DNA of 64,000 bases from Foliamicus sp965238055 (lineage in GTDB: Bacteria; Pseudomonadota; Gammaproteobacteria; Steroidobacterales; Foliamicaceae), in the NCBI GenBank assembly GCA_965238055.1, contig OZ250178.1, positions 186,001 through 250,000 of the forward strand, read 5' to 3'. The number at the start of each line of letters is the position of its first letter. The stretch's first letter is position 1. The notes under the pieces were generated by a model, which did no database searches, was not told where the DNA came from, and saw nothing but the letters and a program-made list of their open reading frames with translations. Shown in pieces: positions 43,801-52,834 of this stretch. The position numbers and the translations under genes are program-made.

Positions 43801-43968
43801 CCTTCATCCGAGGGGGAGCCCGGCCGTGTGTGGGTCAATCGCGATCAGTGCTTTGAGGGCGTGGCAACGACGACCTGGGAATTCACGGTCGGCGGCTACC
43901 GTCCGGCAGAGAAATGGCTTAAGGACTGCCGATTCCACTCCGAAGTGCAACACCTGTCAGGGCGGTGA
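40897..43968 (+). CDS. single-chain restriction-methylase (type IIG/ISP-like), C-terminus lost to IS30
   Basis: The 1023-residue protein has an N-terminal PD-(D/E)XK nuclease (D61 in APDFIVHSG, E75-x-K77 in HIECKDIG). A helical linker is followed by an N6-adenine methylase with motif I LDPATGTGAF (D368) and motif IV NPPYSG (N491-Y494), then a target-recognition region from about 640. There is no helicase domain between nuclease and methylase, unlike classic type ISP enzymes, so the order resembles type IIG/IIL. The last native residues are EKWLKDCR. The remaining HSEVQHLSGR come from the left end of the IS30 element. Relatives continue for a few dozen residues with helices, so the tail is missing and activity is uncertain. 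Confidence 0.87.
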   Translation: MKATFRTALRDYRREVARTRESGHGTEHSYRSDLGTLINTLGDGGVRAINEPTHVDCGAPDFIVHSGGVAIGHIECKDIGTSLDRVEESEQLQRYRAGLPNLILTDYLEFRWYVNGDRRQTAHAGRIKQQGKITGNREGDEALAQLLGAFLSTDPQPVGNARELARQMAAKARLLRDGIEGILGNEGRSGPLGELRSAYRNVLIADLSKEAFADLQAQTAAYGLFAARCLQRGGGQPFTRQSAVFAETTPFLRDVFGRIAGPGIDPQIAWIVDDLALLLERADMEQVLADFGQRTRGEDPVVHFYEDFLEAYDPRLREVRGVYYTPWPVVSYIVRSIDKLLRARFDLSDGLATTQTAQSEGRPVVILDPATGTGAFLRETIAQIRNTMEAKGLSGAWPDYVRNHLLPRLFGFELLMAPYVICHLKLALELGGRDGGFRMPADQRLGVFLTNTLEEPHESTTGALFAHDIAREAESANSVKREKPVMVMMGNPPYSGHSANKGAWIAELIDSYKQGFPELKKPGQGKWLSDDYVKFIRFAQWRIERTGQGVVGFITNHAYLDNPTFRGMRHSLLETFDEIYVLNLHGDSKKKERAPDGSKDENVFDIQQGVAISLFAKHASSENVPARVYHSDLWGRRREGTGGGKDGWLAANDVESTEWAELAPKPPRYLFVPRDESYVEEYENAWAIPEIFSPSGRPAPGMVTTHDQFAISWTPEESTAKVERFLSTDSEDEARSLWRLCSQEQWKYKRAKEELSTGSWKERIESILYRPFDLRTTVFDRNVAVHRRERVMRHMLQGSNLGLVTTKRCQANPGAFIANSLIAHKSFSAYDINYLFPLYVWPENTPAEIESNRVPNLDPVFIKAVREEIDIEYVTQGAGDLTGVFGPEDIFHYIYAVLHSPEYRHRYADFLKSDFPRIPITSNRDLFSSLVKLGQRLSALHLMEAEGANPPAFPHTGGNRVDKLRYAPPSSEGEPGRVWVNRDQCFEGVATTTWEFTVGGYRPAEKWLKDCRFHSEVQHLSGR

Positions 43969-45334
43969 TTCCTCTCCTTTGTTGGAGCGCAGCATAGCAT
44001 CCGGTGGGGTTCGGGCGGTGCTTTTCGGAGTGAGGGCGTAGCCCGAACGGAGAAAGGCGCCGCCCGGGACCCGTTTTCGCCACCGCCGCCAGCCCGCTAA
44101 GCCGTCAGCCCGTCACCCGGACACAGTAAACCCGCCCGCCGCCTGTCAAGGCCACGGACGAGACCGGCAGGGCGGTCAAGCAACCGCTGCCGGCGGGTCC
44201 GGCCCCGCCAGCACCGGAGCGCGGAGAACCGCACCGGAGAGCCCCGCGGCGTCCAGGGCCTCGGCAAACACTTCCGCCGGCGTGCGGTAACCCAGAACCC
44301 GGCGTGGCCGGCCGTTGAGAAGATCCTGCACCCGCCCAACCTGAACATCGCCGAGGGTGGTGAAGTCCGCCGCCTTCGGAAAGTACTGCCGAACCAGACC
44401 GTTGGTGTGCTCGTTCAAACCACGCTCCCAGGAATGGTACGGCGTGGCAAAGTAAAACCCCGCCGACAATCCGGCCGCCACCGCCCGGTGGCCGGCAAAC
44501 TCCTTGCCGTTGTCCGCCGTCAGCGTGTGCGTCAGCGCCGATACCGGCCCCAAGCGCGCCAGGATCGCGCCCCCAACCGCTGCCGCCGTCTTGTTCATCA
44601 CCCGCTGTAGAAACGTGAACTTCGAACACCGGTCCACCACCGAGACCAGCGCCCCCCGATGCCGGGCGCCAATGATCGTATCCAACTCCCAGTCGCCCAC
44701 CCGGCGCTTTAGCTCCACCACCGCCGGACGCTCGCGGATGTCTACACGGCCCGGTATCAACCCACGGCCCGCACCACAACGGCCGCGCCGGTTGGCCTTC
44801 TTGCCGCGCCGGCGCAAATGCGTATACAGCGTCCCGCCCGCCGCACGGTCCATCCACACCTGACGGTAAATCCATGTCTTGCCGACCGACACCCCACCCT
44901 CAAGACGCAACCGGCCGGCAATCTGCTGGGGACTCCACTGCCAGCCCAAACACCCTTCAATCCGGCCCCACAACGCCGCCGTGAGCTTGCGCGGGCGCGA
45001 TGACGCCAAACGCCGGCGAGACCGGGCCATCCGCTGCGCCTGGCGCATCCGGTAACCCCGCCGCCCACGGTTGCGGCGCAACTCGCGGCTCACCGTCGAG
45101 GCCGATACCTCCAGCGCACGCGCGACACCCCGTACCGACAGACCGCTTTTCTTCAGCGCGTAAATCTGGCATCGTGACCCGTAGGTCAGGTGATGGTAGC
45201 CCTTGGCCATCGGATACCCTCCTGCTTCGATATCGGAGAGTATCGCCGTCACCTGGCCGCTTTTCAACGCTCGGCGACAGTCCCGTTTGCTTCCAGGCTA
45301 GCCAACCATCGTTGAGTGTTGCACTTCAGAGTGG
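43935..45334 (-). mobile_element. IS30-family insertion sequence, ~1.4 kb
   Basis: Terminal inverted repeats CCACTCCGAAGTGCAACAC (43935-43953) and GTGTTGCACTTCAGAGTGG (45316-45334) match at 18 of 19 positions. The match may extend by TT/AA outward. They enclose an intact transposase. The left end cuts the restriction-methylase gene. The right end is 8 bp from the stop of an SRPBCC gene on the other strand. The missing methylase tail is not found on the right side, so insertion was followed by a deletion. No clear target duplication is seen. Confidence 0.88.
44176..45210 (-). CDS. IS30-family transposase
   Basis: The 344-residue protein starts MAKGYHHLTYGSRCQIYALK (an upstream ATG at 45267 is less likely). 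The N-terminal HTH (GVARALEVSASTVSRELRRN) is the IS30 hallmark. The catalytic DDE residues lie in GDWELDTIIG, TLTADNGKEF and HSWERGLNEHTNGLVRQYFP. The frame is complete, so the element may be active. Confidence 0.95.
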   Translation of the reverse strand: MAKGYHHLTYGSRCQIYALKKSGLSVRGVARALEVSASTVSRELRRNRGRRGYRMRQAQRMARSRRRLASSRPRKLTAALWGRIEGCLGWQWSPQQIAGRLRLEGGVSVGKTWIYRQVWMDRAAGGTLYTHLRRRGKKANRRGRCGAGRGLIPGRVDIRERPAVVELKRRVGDWELDTIIGARHRGALVSVVDRCSKFTFLQRVMNKTAAAVGGAILARLGPVSALTHTLTADNGKEFAGHRAVAAGLSAGFYFATPYHSWERGLNEHTNGLVRQYFPKAADFTTLGDVQVGRVQDLLNGRPRRVLGYRTPAEVFAEALDAAGLSGAVLRAPVLAGPDPPAAVA

Positions 45335-45342
45335 AACGGGCG

Positions 45343-45789
45343 CTAGATAAACGCGCCCTGATTGAAAAATACGAACGTCATCACCTTCGGGATCACTCCC
45401 GACGCCGTTGCCTCTTCCGTGAAGGTGCCGATCGTCCCGCTTCCCGATTCCACAAAACTCGCCCTGTACCGGCCCTCGAAACTTCTGAGCGAACTCGTCC
45501 TGAGGACAAACCAATGGGATCTCGTTTTCTCCACAATCTCGAAATGAATGGTCATGCCGCCGGGGACCAGCGTCTCGGTCCACGATTGTCCGTCCTCGCT
45601 TACGGACACTGCGCCCACACCCGAGCGCCAATCCGGCTGGCTCCCCGGCTCCGTATAGACTTCCCACAACGCCTCGATCGGAGCATCGAAGGCAATTTCT
45701 CTGGTGGCCGAAGTAGTGTTCGGGATCAGGATTACGGCCAGCGCAACCACGATTCCCAAAACAGCCGCCGTATACACAACGTAGTTCAT
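45343..45789 (-). CDS. SRPBCC (START-like) family protein with N-terminal anchor
   Basis: The 148-residue protein has one N-terminal membrane segment (MNYVVYTAAVLGIVVALAVI) and a START/polyketide-cyclase-like ligand-binding fold: TREIAFDAPIEALWEVYTEP, WTETLVPGGMTIHFEI, GTIGTFTEEATASGVIPKVM. The ligand is unknown. Its ATG overlaps the TGA of an AbiEii remnant. The 3' end lies 8 bp from the IS30 right end and could have been altered by it. Confidence 0.8.
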   Translation of the reverse strand: MNYVVYTAAVLGIVVALAVILIPNTTSATREIAFDAPIEALWEVYTEPGSQPDWRSGVGAVSVSEDGQSWTETLVPGGMTIHFEIVEKTRSHWFVLRTSSLRSFEGRYRASFVESGSGTIGTFTEEATASGVIPKVMTFVFFNQGAFI

Positions 45790-45945
45790 TGTCCGGCTTG
45801 CTTCAATCCGTTGTTCAGCATATCGAGGTTCAGCTCCAGCCAATCGCGGCGTCCGAGGTACCAGACAAGATCGTAGAAGTCCCGGCCCTTGGCTCATTGC
45901 CGATTCAGCACGGCCAGCAACTTGCACGCCAACAGTATAGTTAAG
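45786..45945 (-). pseudogene. C-terminal remnant of an AbiEii-type nucleotidyltransferase toxin
   Basis: About 50 codons read LLACKLLAVLNRQ, then an in-frame TGA at 45894-45896, then AKGRDFYDLVWYLGRRDW and ...LNNGLKQAGQ. The pattern 'AgKlhAll.R...KGRDfYDlvWYl' is the conserved C-terminal part of AbiEii/AbiGii toxins, which block growth by modifying tRNA ends. The nonsense codon and loss of the N-terminal domain make it a dead gene. No AbiEi antitoxin is seen. Confidence 0.7.
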
Positions 45946-46055
45946 TCTGGCTGCGGCTCAGCAGGCCATTCAAGAGGCCGCACAGTGACCGTTCCGGCGC
46001 ACGCCCGGCGGGGTTGCCGGTACACTCTTAGAGTCCGGGTGAGCGGGATGAGGGA

Positions 46056-46304
46056 ATGAAGAAGCTGTCGTACTGGGGCGAGAACATGCGGCTGATCGCG
46101 ATCCTGCTGGTCGTGTGGTTCGCCATTTCGTTCGGCTGCGGCGTGCTGCTGGTGGACGTGCTTAACCAGTTCTCGCTGGGTGGGTTCCAGCTCGGCTTCT
46201 GGTTCGCCCAGCAGGGAAGCATGTACGGCTTCCTGGTCCTGATCTTCGTCTACGTGATCCTGATGGGGCGCATCGATAGAAAACACGGCGTGAGCGAAGA
46301 CTGA
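46056..46304 (+). CDS. small subunit of a Na+/solute symporter (DUF4212)
   Basis: The 82-residue inner-membrane protein has two hydrophobic helices (RLIAILLVVWFAISFGCGVL and MYGFLVLIFVYVILMGRI) and the family motif FQLGFWFAQQGSM. DUF4212 proteins are always next to a large symporter of the VC_2705 group. The stop TGA overlaps the ATG of that gene by one base. It probably stabilises the transporter. Confidence 0.92.
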   Translation: MKKLSYWGENMRLIAILLVVWFAISFGCGVLLVDVLNQFSLGGFQLGFWFAQQGSMYGFLVLIFVYVILMGRIDRKHGVSED

Positions 46305-48070
46305 TGGACCTGCAAACGCTCACTTATATTGTCGTCGGTCTTTCGTTCGCGCTGTACATCGGCATCGCGTTCTGGTCCAAGGCGCGAACCACCGGCGACT
46401 TCTACGTCGCCGGCAAGCACGTGCACCCGGTAGCCAACGGCATGGCCACGGCGGCCGACTGGATGTCGGCGGCTTCGTTCATCTCGATGGCCGGGCTGAT
46501 CGCTTTCCTTGGCTACGACAGCTCCGTATACCTCATGGGCTGGACCGGGGGATACGTACTGCTGGCGCTGCTGCTTGCGCCGTACCTGCGCCGCTTTGGC
46601 AAGTTCACGGTGCCGGAGTTCATCGGCGAGCGCTATTACTCCGACGCCGCGCGCGTCGTGGCCGTGATCTGCCTGATCGTGATTTCGTTCACCTACGTGG
46701 CCGGCCAGATGCGGGGCGTGGGCATCGTGTTCTCGCGGTTCCTGAACGTGGACATCAGCATGGGGCTGGCGATCGGAATGGCCGTGGTGTTCTTCTATGC
46801 CGTGCTGGGCGGGATGAAGGGAATTACCTATACCCAGGTCGCGCAGTATTGCGTGCTCATCTTTGCCTATACGGTCCCGGCGGTGTTCATTTCCTTGCAG
46901 GTCACCGGTGTCGCCGTGCCCCAGATCGCCTTCGGCAGCGATGTCGTCAACGGAGGTGGCAGCCTGCTGACAACGCTTGACCGAATCGTCACGGACCTCG
47001 GCTTTACGGCCTATACCAGCGGGTCGAAAAGCACCGTGGACATGTTCTTCATTACGCTGGCGCTGATGATCGGCACCGCCGGGCTGCCGCACGTACTGGT
47101 GCGTTTCTTCACCGTACGCAAGGTGCGCCACGCACGGGCCTCGGCAGGCTATGCGCTGTTGTTTATCGCCATTCTCTATACCACGGCGCCTGCCGTGGGC
47201 GCCCTGGCGAGGCTCAACCTGACCACGACCATTCAAACGGGGGCGGTCTTCGAGGAAACCGCCAACCTCCCTTACGAAGAGCGGCCGGACTGGTTCCGGA
47301 CCTGGGAGGAAACCGGCCTGTTGCGTTTCGAGGACAAGAACGGCGATGGCCGGATCCAGTACTACAACGATGCGAATCCGGACTTCGCCCGGGAAGCCGA
47401 AGAGAACGGTTGGCGCGGCAACGAACTGAGCGTGGACCGCGACATCGTGGTGCTGGCCAGTCCCGAAATTGCCGGGTTGCCGAACTGGGTCATTGCGTTG
47501 GTAGCCGCCGGTGGCATCGCCGCGGCGCTATCGACTGCCGCGGGGTTGCTGCTGGTCATTTCCGCGGCGGTTTCGCATGACCTGATCAAGAGCGTGTTTG
47601 TCCGCAATATTTCCGAACGGGCCGAGCTGAGGGCCGGCCGGATCAGTGCCGGGCTGGCGGTCCTGCTGGCAGGCTACCTCGGTTACAACCCGCCGGGTTT
47701 CGTAGCGGAAGTGGTGGCGCTCGCCTTCGGCCTGGCGGCCGCATCGCTGTTCCCAGCGATCCTGCTGGGCATTCTGTCGATGCGCGTCAACAAACAGGGG
47801 GTGATCGCAGGAATGCTGACCGGGCTCCTGTTCACGATCGGCTACATCATCTATTTCAAGGGCGTGTTCATCGAACCCTTCGCCGCCAACGTGCCGGAGA
47901 ACTGGTTGTTCGGCATCTCGCCGGAGGGTATCGGCGCGATCGGTGCTGCAATCAACCTTGCGGTTACGCTGGCTGTCAGTGCGCTGACGCCGGCGCCGCC
48001 CGCTCAAGTGCAGGCGCTCGTGCGCCGAATCCGCGTTCCTTCAGGCAGCGGCGACCAGGACGTGCTTTAA
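46304..48070 (+). CDS. sodium:solute symporter, VC_2705 / ActP-like
   Basis: The 588-residue transporter of the SSS family has about 13-14 membrane helices. Motifs are SKARTTGDFYVAGKHVHPVA, NGMATAADWMSAASFISMAG and GTAGLPHVLVRFFTVRKV. Between helices near residues 310-380 lies a soluble insert with an EF-hand-like loop (DKNGDGRIQYYND). The set resembles acetate/monocarboxylate permeases with a small DUF4212 partner. Short organic acids are the likely cargo, driven by Na+. Copy C of the 48-bp element follows its stop. Confidence 0.92.
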   Translation: MDLQTLTYIVVGLSFALYIGIAFWSKARTTGDFYVAGKHVHPVANGMATAADWMSAASFISMAGLIAFLGYDSSVYLMGWTGGYVLLALLLAPYLRRFGKFTVPEFIGERYYSDAARVVAVICLIVISFTYVAGQMRGVGIVFSRFLNVDISMGLAIGMAVVFFYAVLGGMKGITYTQVAQYCVLIFAYTVPAVFISLQVTGVAVPQIAFGSDVVNGGGSLLTTLDRIVTDLGFTAYTSGSKSTVDMFFITLALMIGTAGLPHVLVRFFTVRKVRHARASAGYALLFIAILYTTAPAVGALARLNLTTTIQTGAVFEETANLPYEERPDWFRTWEETGLLRFEDKNGDGRIQYYNDANPDFAREAEENGWRGNELSVDRDIVVLASPEIAGLPNWVIALVAAGGIAAALSTAAGLLLVISAAVSHDLIKSVFVRNISERAELRAGRISAGLAVLLAGYLGYNPPGFVAEVVALAFGLAAASLFPAILLGILSMRVNKQGVIAGMLTGLLFTIGYIIYFKGVFIEPFAANVPENWLFGISPEGIGAIGAAINLAVTLAVSALTPAPPAQVQALVRRIRVPSGSGDQDVL

Positions 48071-48101
48071 CCGCCCGCTAGTGCAGTAACGAGCATAGGC
48101 A

Positions 48102-48149
48102 TATTCGGCTCAATATTTGGCTAAATAAACACTATTTGTGAGCCGAATA
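48102..48149. repeat. 48-bp inverted-repeat element (copy C)
   Basis: Arms TATTCGGCTCA (48102-48112) and TGAGCCGAATA (48139-48149) are perfect, with a 26-bp spacer ending ACTATTTG. It lies between the symporter stop and a dispersed-repeat cluster. Confidence 0.85.
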
Positions 48150-48156
48150 CTGCCAA

Positions 48157-48236
48157 TCGAGGGCGAGACGCCCTCGTTCCCGGCGGAGACGCGCTCGTTC
48201 TATGACCACCGAGGGCGGGACGCCCTCGTTCCCAGG
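48157..48236. repeat. dispersed stem-loop repeats (copy 9)
   Basis: Units TCGAGGGCGAGACGCCCTCG and CCGAGGGCGGGACGCCCTCG are each followed by TTCCC, with a decayed unit between. They lie at the 3' side of both the symporter and the convergent porin gene. Confidence 0.8.
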
Positions 48237-48237
48237 C

Positions 48238-49602
48238 TTACCACTTCCAGTCGAACATCAGCCATGCCTTGGTGGTGTCGGTGGCGTAGTCGTCGGCGGA
48301 ATAATGGGCGATCTTGAATAACAGCCCCAGGTTGTCCCGGAGCGGATAGGTGATTGCCAGCCCGATTTCGCTGCCGTAGTCCTCCAGGAGTTTCTGGCCC
48401 GAAGAAGCATCGAGAAGCGTTGCGTCGGACTTGAAATCGTGATACACGCCGGTCACGGTTGCGCCGCCCACCTTGCCGGAAACGCTCACCCAGGCATCGT
48501 GCAGACCGGTCGCGGGAGCGATTAGAAACTTGTCGGTCCATCCCTGGAACTTGTGCAGTGTGGCCGCCGGAAAGCGCAGGGAAGCTAAATGCCGATTGGA
48601 TCCCAAGTCCACCATCAGGCCGCCAAACCAAGTAGCAGCGAATTCCTCCGGGTCATCGACCGTACCGACTTCGCTACCCATGACTTCATAGGCCGCGGTT
48701 ACGCTTATTCCGCCAAGCTTCAGGTCGCCCTGAATCAGGTAGTGCGTGGCATCGTAGGACAGGGGGTTGTCCCCGTGGTCGCTTTGGTTGGACACCATTG
48801 CAGTAACGGTCAGCGGCTCAAATTGCCCCTGATACTCGACCCCGTATGTGGCGTTGGAGTTCCCGGGGCCATTGTCGTACTTAAGATCCCACAGGTAGGC
48901 ATATCCTGAAATCGTATGCCCCGGCCGGGCTGTAACCGACGCGCGCAATGCATGTGAGTTGCCGTACCAGTCGCCCGGCTGCGCTCCGTCTCCAGGGCCG
49001 AAAATCCGGTTGATGTTGTGGATAAAGGCGTAATCAAGATTCAAGGCGCCGGCAGATGTCTGTATGCGCAGGCCGTCGTAGGTCTGTTCGTTCTGCCGGT
49101 AGGCCACTCCGCCGATGAACCGCTGCGATCCGTGATTGATGCGCTGACGGCCGACTGTAACAGTGAAATCGTCCTCCTGGTACTTGAGAAACGCCTGATT
49201 GAGGTCAAAACCGTCGGGGTCGGCCACGACCGGATACGCGGTCTTGCCGTTGGTGGTCGAATTGAAGTCCTCAATCCCCAGTATCAGCGAGTAGTCGGTT
49301 TCAATGCCGAAGGAAAGCGCGCCCATCTCGGCCGAATTCCAGGTCAGGCGGGCGCGGGCCGTGGAAGCCAGGGCGTCCTTGTCGATCCCGTCCTGCGAAA
49401 CGGTCTCCAGACGGTAACGGAAACCAAGCGACGTCTTGCCGCCGGCAATCGCTTCACCCAGGTCGGCTGCCTGAGCGGCCTGCGCGACAAAGATCGCCAA
49501 GACCGCTGCAAACGCAACAGAATGGAATGCCAGGCGGGTGGAAGTCTGTCCTGCGAGTGATCTCACGCGCGCCCCGGCGTGTCTCAAATTTGCAGCCCGC
49601 AT
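48238..49602 (-). CDS. outer-membrane porin, alginate-export-like beta-barrel
   Basis: The 454-residue outer-membrane protein has a signal region (LAFHSVAFAAVLAIFVAQAA, then QA-AD). It begins LGFRYRLETVSQDG, with strands of alternating pattern and the motifs TVTVGRQRINHGSQRFIGGV and TYDGLRIQT, which match the 'alginate export' porin group (PF13372). It ends WLMFDWKW, a terminal aromatic residue for barrel insertion. The substrate is not known, and alginate is only the family name. It may serve with the adjacent symporter. Confidence 0.85.
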   Translation of the reverse strand: MRAANLRHAGARVRSLAGQTSTRLAFHSVAFAAVLAIFVAQAAQAADLGEAIAGGKTSLGFRYRLETVSQDGIDKDALASTARARLTWNSAEMGALSFGIETDYSLILGIEDFNSTTNGKTAYPVVADPDGFDLNQAFLKYQEDDFTVTVGRQRINHGSQRFIGGVAYRQNEQTYDGLRIQTSAGALNLDYAFIHNINRIFGPGDGAQPGDWYGNSHALRASVTARPGHTISGYAYLWDLKYDNGPGNSNATYGVEYQGQFEPLTVTAMVSNQSDHGDNPLSYDATHYLIQGDLKLGGISVTAAYEVMGSEVGTVDDPEEFAATWFGGLMVDLGSNRHLASLRFPAATLHKFQGWTDKFLIAPATGLHDAWVSVSGKVGGATVTGVYHDFKSDATLLDASSGQKLLEDYGSEIGLAITYPLRDNLGLLFKIAHYSADDYATDTTKAWLMFDWKW

Positions 49603-49814
49603 TGGTCACCAAGAAACTTGCGACTGGTGGCTGCGAAGTGTACAGCCTATTCAACCCGGAGACACCCGGGGTGCGAAGTGTATCGAGCTATTGCCGGACT
49701 CGACCCAGCTGCGATTGCAATATTTCCCTAAAGCGCGTAACGCCCTCCTTGCCCTCAAGGCTGTCGAGCGCGGATAATGCCCGCGCATCAGAGAAATCAC
49801 CAAGGAAACGCGGA

Positions 49815-51104
<1,290 letters not shown>

Positions 51105-51176
51105 GGGACAAACGGAAAAAGTGATATGCTTTTCGCCCCGTTTGTGGCTTTGAATTTTTTTGAGGGGGATTAAGAC

Positions 51177-52376
51177 ATGAACCGATGGAACTTGCGGATT
51201 CTTGCATTGTGCGTGTGCGCCCTGGTCGTTTTCGGCGCGGCCCAAGCGCAGGACAAGGATCATGACGGTATGGACCACGACGGAATGGACCACGACGATA
51301 TGGACCATGACGGAATGGACCATGACGGTATGGACCATGACGGAATGGATCACGAAGGTATGGACCATGACGGCATGGATCATGACGGTATGGATCATGA
51401 CGGAATGGACCACGAAGGAATGGACCACGAAGGCATGGACCATGAAGGCATGGACCACAACATAAGTCAGGAAGAGTACGACACGCTGCGGGAGCGGATC
51501 CTTACCTATCGGAATTGGACCAACAAGGAAATCATGGACAACATGATGGCCATGCCTCCCACCTACGACCTCTATGTCAGTGACAAGGAGCTCAAGGGCG
51601 ATCTCGGCATCATCGTACTGACGCACGGAGCATTTGAACCGGGCGATACCTATTTCGCCAACTCCTTGAAGGGACTCGCCAGACAGCACCCGCTCTCAGT
51701 CGGATACGGCATGGCGATGATGAACGGCAACCACATTCAGTCGGCGATCAACAACCTGGAGGCCGCCGGCGCCAAGAAGATCGTGTGTGTCCCCGCAGCG
51801 CTCTCCGCCAACGGAACCGTCTACGAGCAATGGGCCTTCTATTTCGGCGAGCGTGAGGATGCAGTCTACCTGGATGCTCCGCGCATGACTTCCAACGTGC
51901 CCATGACGCTCGCCGAGCCGATGAGGGACCACCCGATGGCTTCCAAAATGCTGCTGGATCACGCGCTGGAACTCAGTGAGAATCCGGACAACGAATTCGT
52001 GCTGATCCTGGGTCACGGCCCCTCCGAGCCGGAGGACAACCAGCTTGAACTGAAGGTGATTGCGAAACACGCGGAACGGGTACTGGCCGAAGGCGGCTTT
52101 GCCGACGTGAAGGCGTACAACTTTCAGGATGACGCGCCCGATGAAGTTCGCGGAGCAAATGTCGATACGATGCGAGGCTGGATCGAAGAGGCCAGCGCCG
52201 CCGGCCTCGACGTGATCATGGTGGGCTACCTGCTCGCCACGCGCGGCATTCAGCACAAGATCCCGGAGGATTTCGCCGGCCTTGAGTTCACCTTCAACGA
52301 GAAAGGCCTGTCATCGCATCCGGACTTTGCTGCGTGGGTCGAAGCCAACGCCCTGGAACACGCCGAGCAGCTCTAA
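51177..52376 (+). CDS. periplasmic CbiX-like chelatase fold with thirteen MDH metal-binding repeats
   Basis: The 399-residue exported protein has a signal peptide (MNRWNLRILALCVCALVVFG, cleavage near AQAQ). Residues ~31-96 are thirteen five-residue units MDH(D/E)(G/D). The rest has two halves resembling the sirohydrochlorin/nickel/cobalt chelatase fold: DLGIIVLTHGAFEPGDTYFA with H150, and EFVLILGHGPSEPEDNQLEL with H280, plus GLSSHPDF with H381. MDH-type repeats with Met, Asp and His are known copper-binding stretches of CopB/PcoB-like proteins. A secreted metal-binding or metal-inserting role is therefore likely; the metal and the acceptor are unknown. GAGGGGG precedes the ATG. An outer-membrane protein remnant follows at its stop. 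Confidence 0.75.
   Translation: MNRWNLRILALCVCALVVFGAAQAQDKDHDGMDHDGMDHDDMDHDGMDHDGMDHDGMDHEGMDHDGMDHDGMDHDGMDHEGMDHEGMDHEGMDHNISQEEYDTLRERILTYRNWTNKEIMDNMMAMPPTYDLYVSDKELKGDLGIIVLTHGAFEPGDTYFANSLKGLARQHPLSVGYGMAMMNGNHIQSAINNLEAAGAKKIVCVPAALSANGTVYEQWAFYFGEREDAVYLDAPRMTSNVPMTLAEPMRDHPMASKMLLDHALELSENPDNEFVLILGHGPSEPEDNQLELKVIAKHAERVLAEGGFADVKAYNFQDDAPDEVRGANVDTMRGWIEEASAAGLDVIMVGYLLATRGIQHKIPEDFAGLEFTFNEKGLSSHPDFAAWVEANALEHAEQL
51264..51458. repeat. 15-bp tandem repeat (13 units) coding for MDH repeats
   Basis: Thirteen 15-base units of the form GACGGxATGGACCAy differ only at third positions and at GAC/GAA. Such an array can expand or shrink in 15-bp steps without shifting the frame. Confidence 0.92.
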
Positions 52377-52528
52377 TACGCATCCCTCACCGCGGCCTAT
52401 GGCGAGGACTTGCCGCGCGGGTTCTCCCAGCAACTGCAAGCCGGCCGCTGGGCGTCGACGGCCAAACGTGGGATCTGACACCGCAGGCTGAATCCGGCTT
52501 GCGGCTGACGTGGAATAAGCAGTTTTGA
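52377..52528 (+). pseudogene. C-terminal remnant of an outer-membrane beta-barrel protein, frameshifted
   Basis: Directly after the chelatase-like gene's TAA the frame reads YASLTAAYGEDLPRGFSQQL, QAGR. After a one-base deletion near 52449 it continues LGVDGQTWDLTPQAESGLRL, TWNKQF and a stop. The alternating pattern and terminal Phe are typical of the last strands of a barrel protein. No start or upstream part exists, so it is a fragment. The exact family is not recognisable. The remaining 300 bp to 52834 contain no gene I can support. Confidence 0.55.
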
Positions 52529-52834
52529 TATAGGCGCACGGAAGGAAAATCCGGCCGAAGTTTCCAACTCCATATGGCGCAGCCGCTTGCGGCGCGAGCA
52601 CTGCTCATGCTGCCAGACACCGCGCTTTTTGGACGTTGCAGTTTCGCCATCCGTCTTCCCTGCTTTGCGCACGCGCTGGGCATCACGCTGCCGCTCGGCT
52701 GCCGTGTCCGGATTCCTGGGGAGAATCGCTTGGGCAAGAATGTTCGGATGGAGGTGGTGACTGGGCATTTTCCTGCGCTAAGATTGGGAAATTGAACGAA
52801 AGATAGTGACACTTACACGAAGGAAGGCAGATCA

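Noticed and set aside
51264..51458. CRISPR-like regular repeat array
   Set aside because: Units are 15 bp, contiguous, without spacers, and encode a peptide repeat in frame.
52529..52834. possible minus-strand small gene (basic, helical frame around 52560-52768)
   Set aside because: No start signal, no recognisable motif, and it runs through the barrel remnant on the other strand. Not enough to call.
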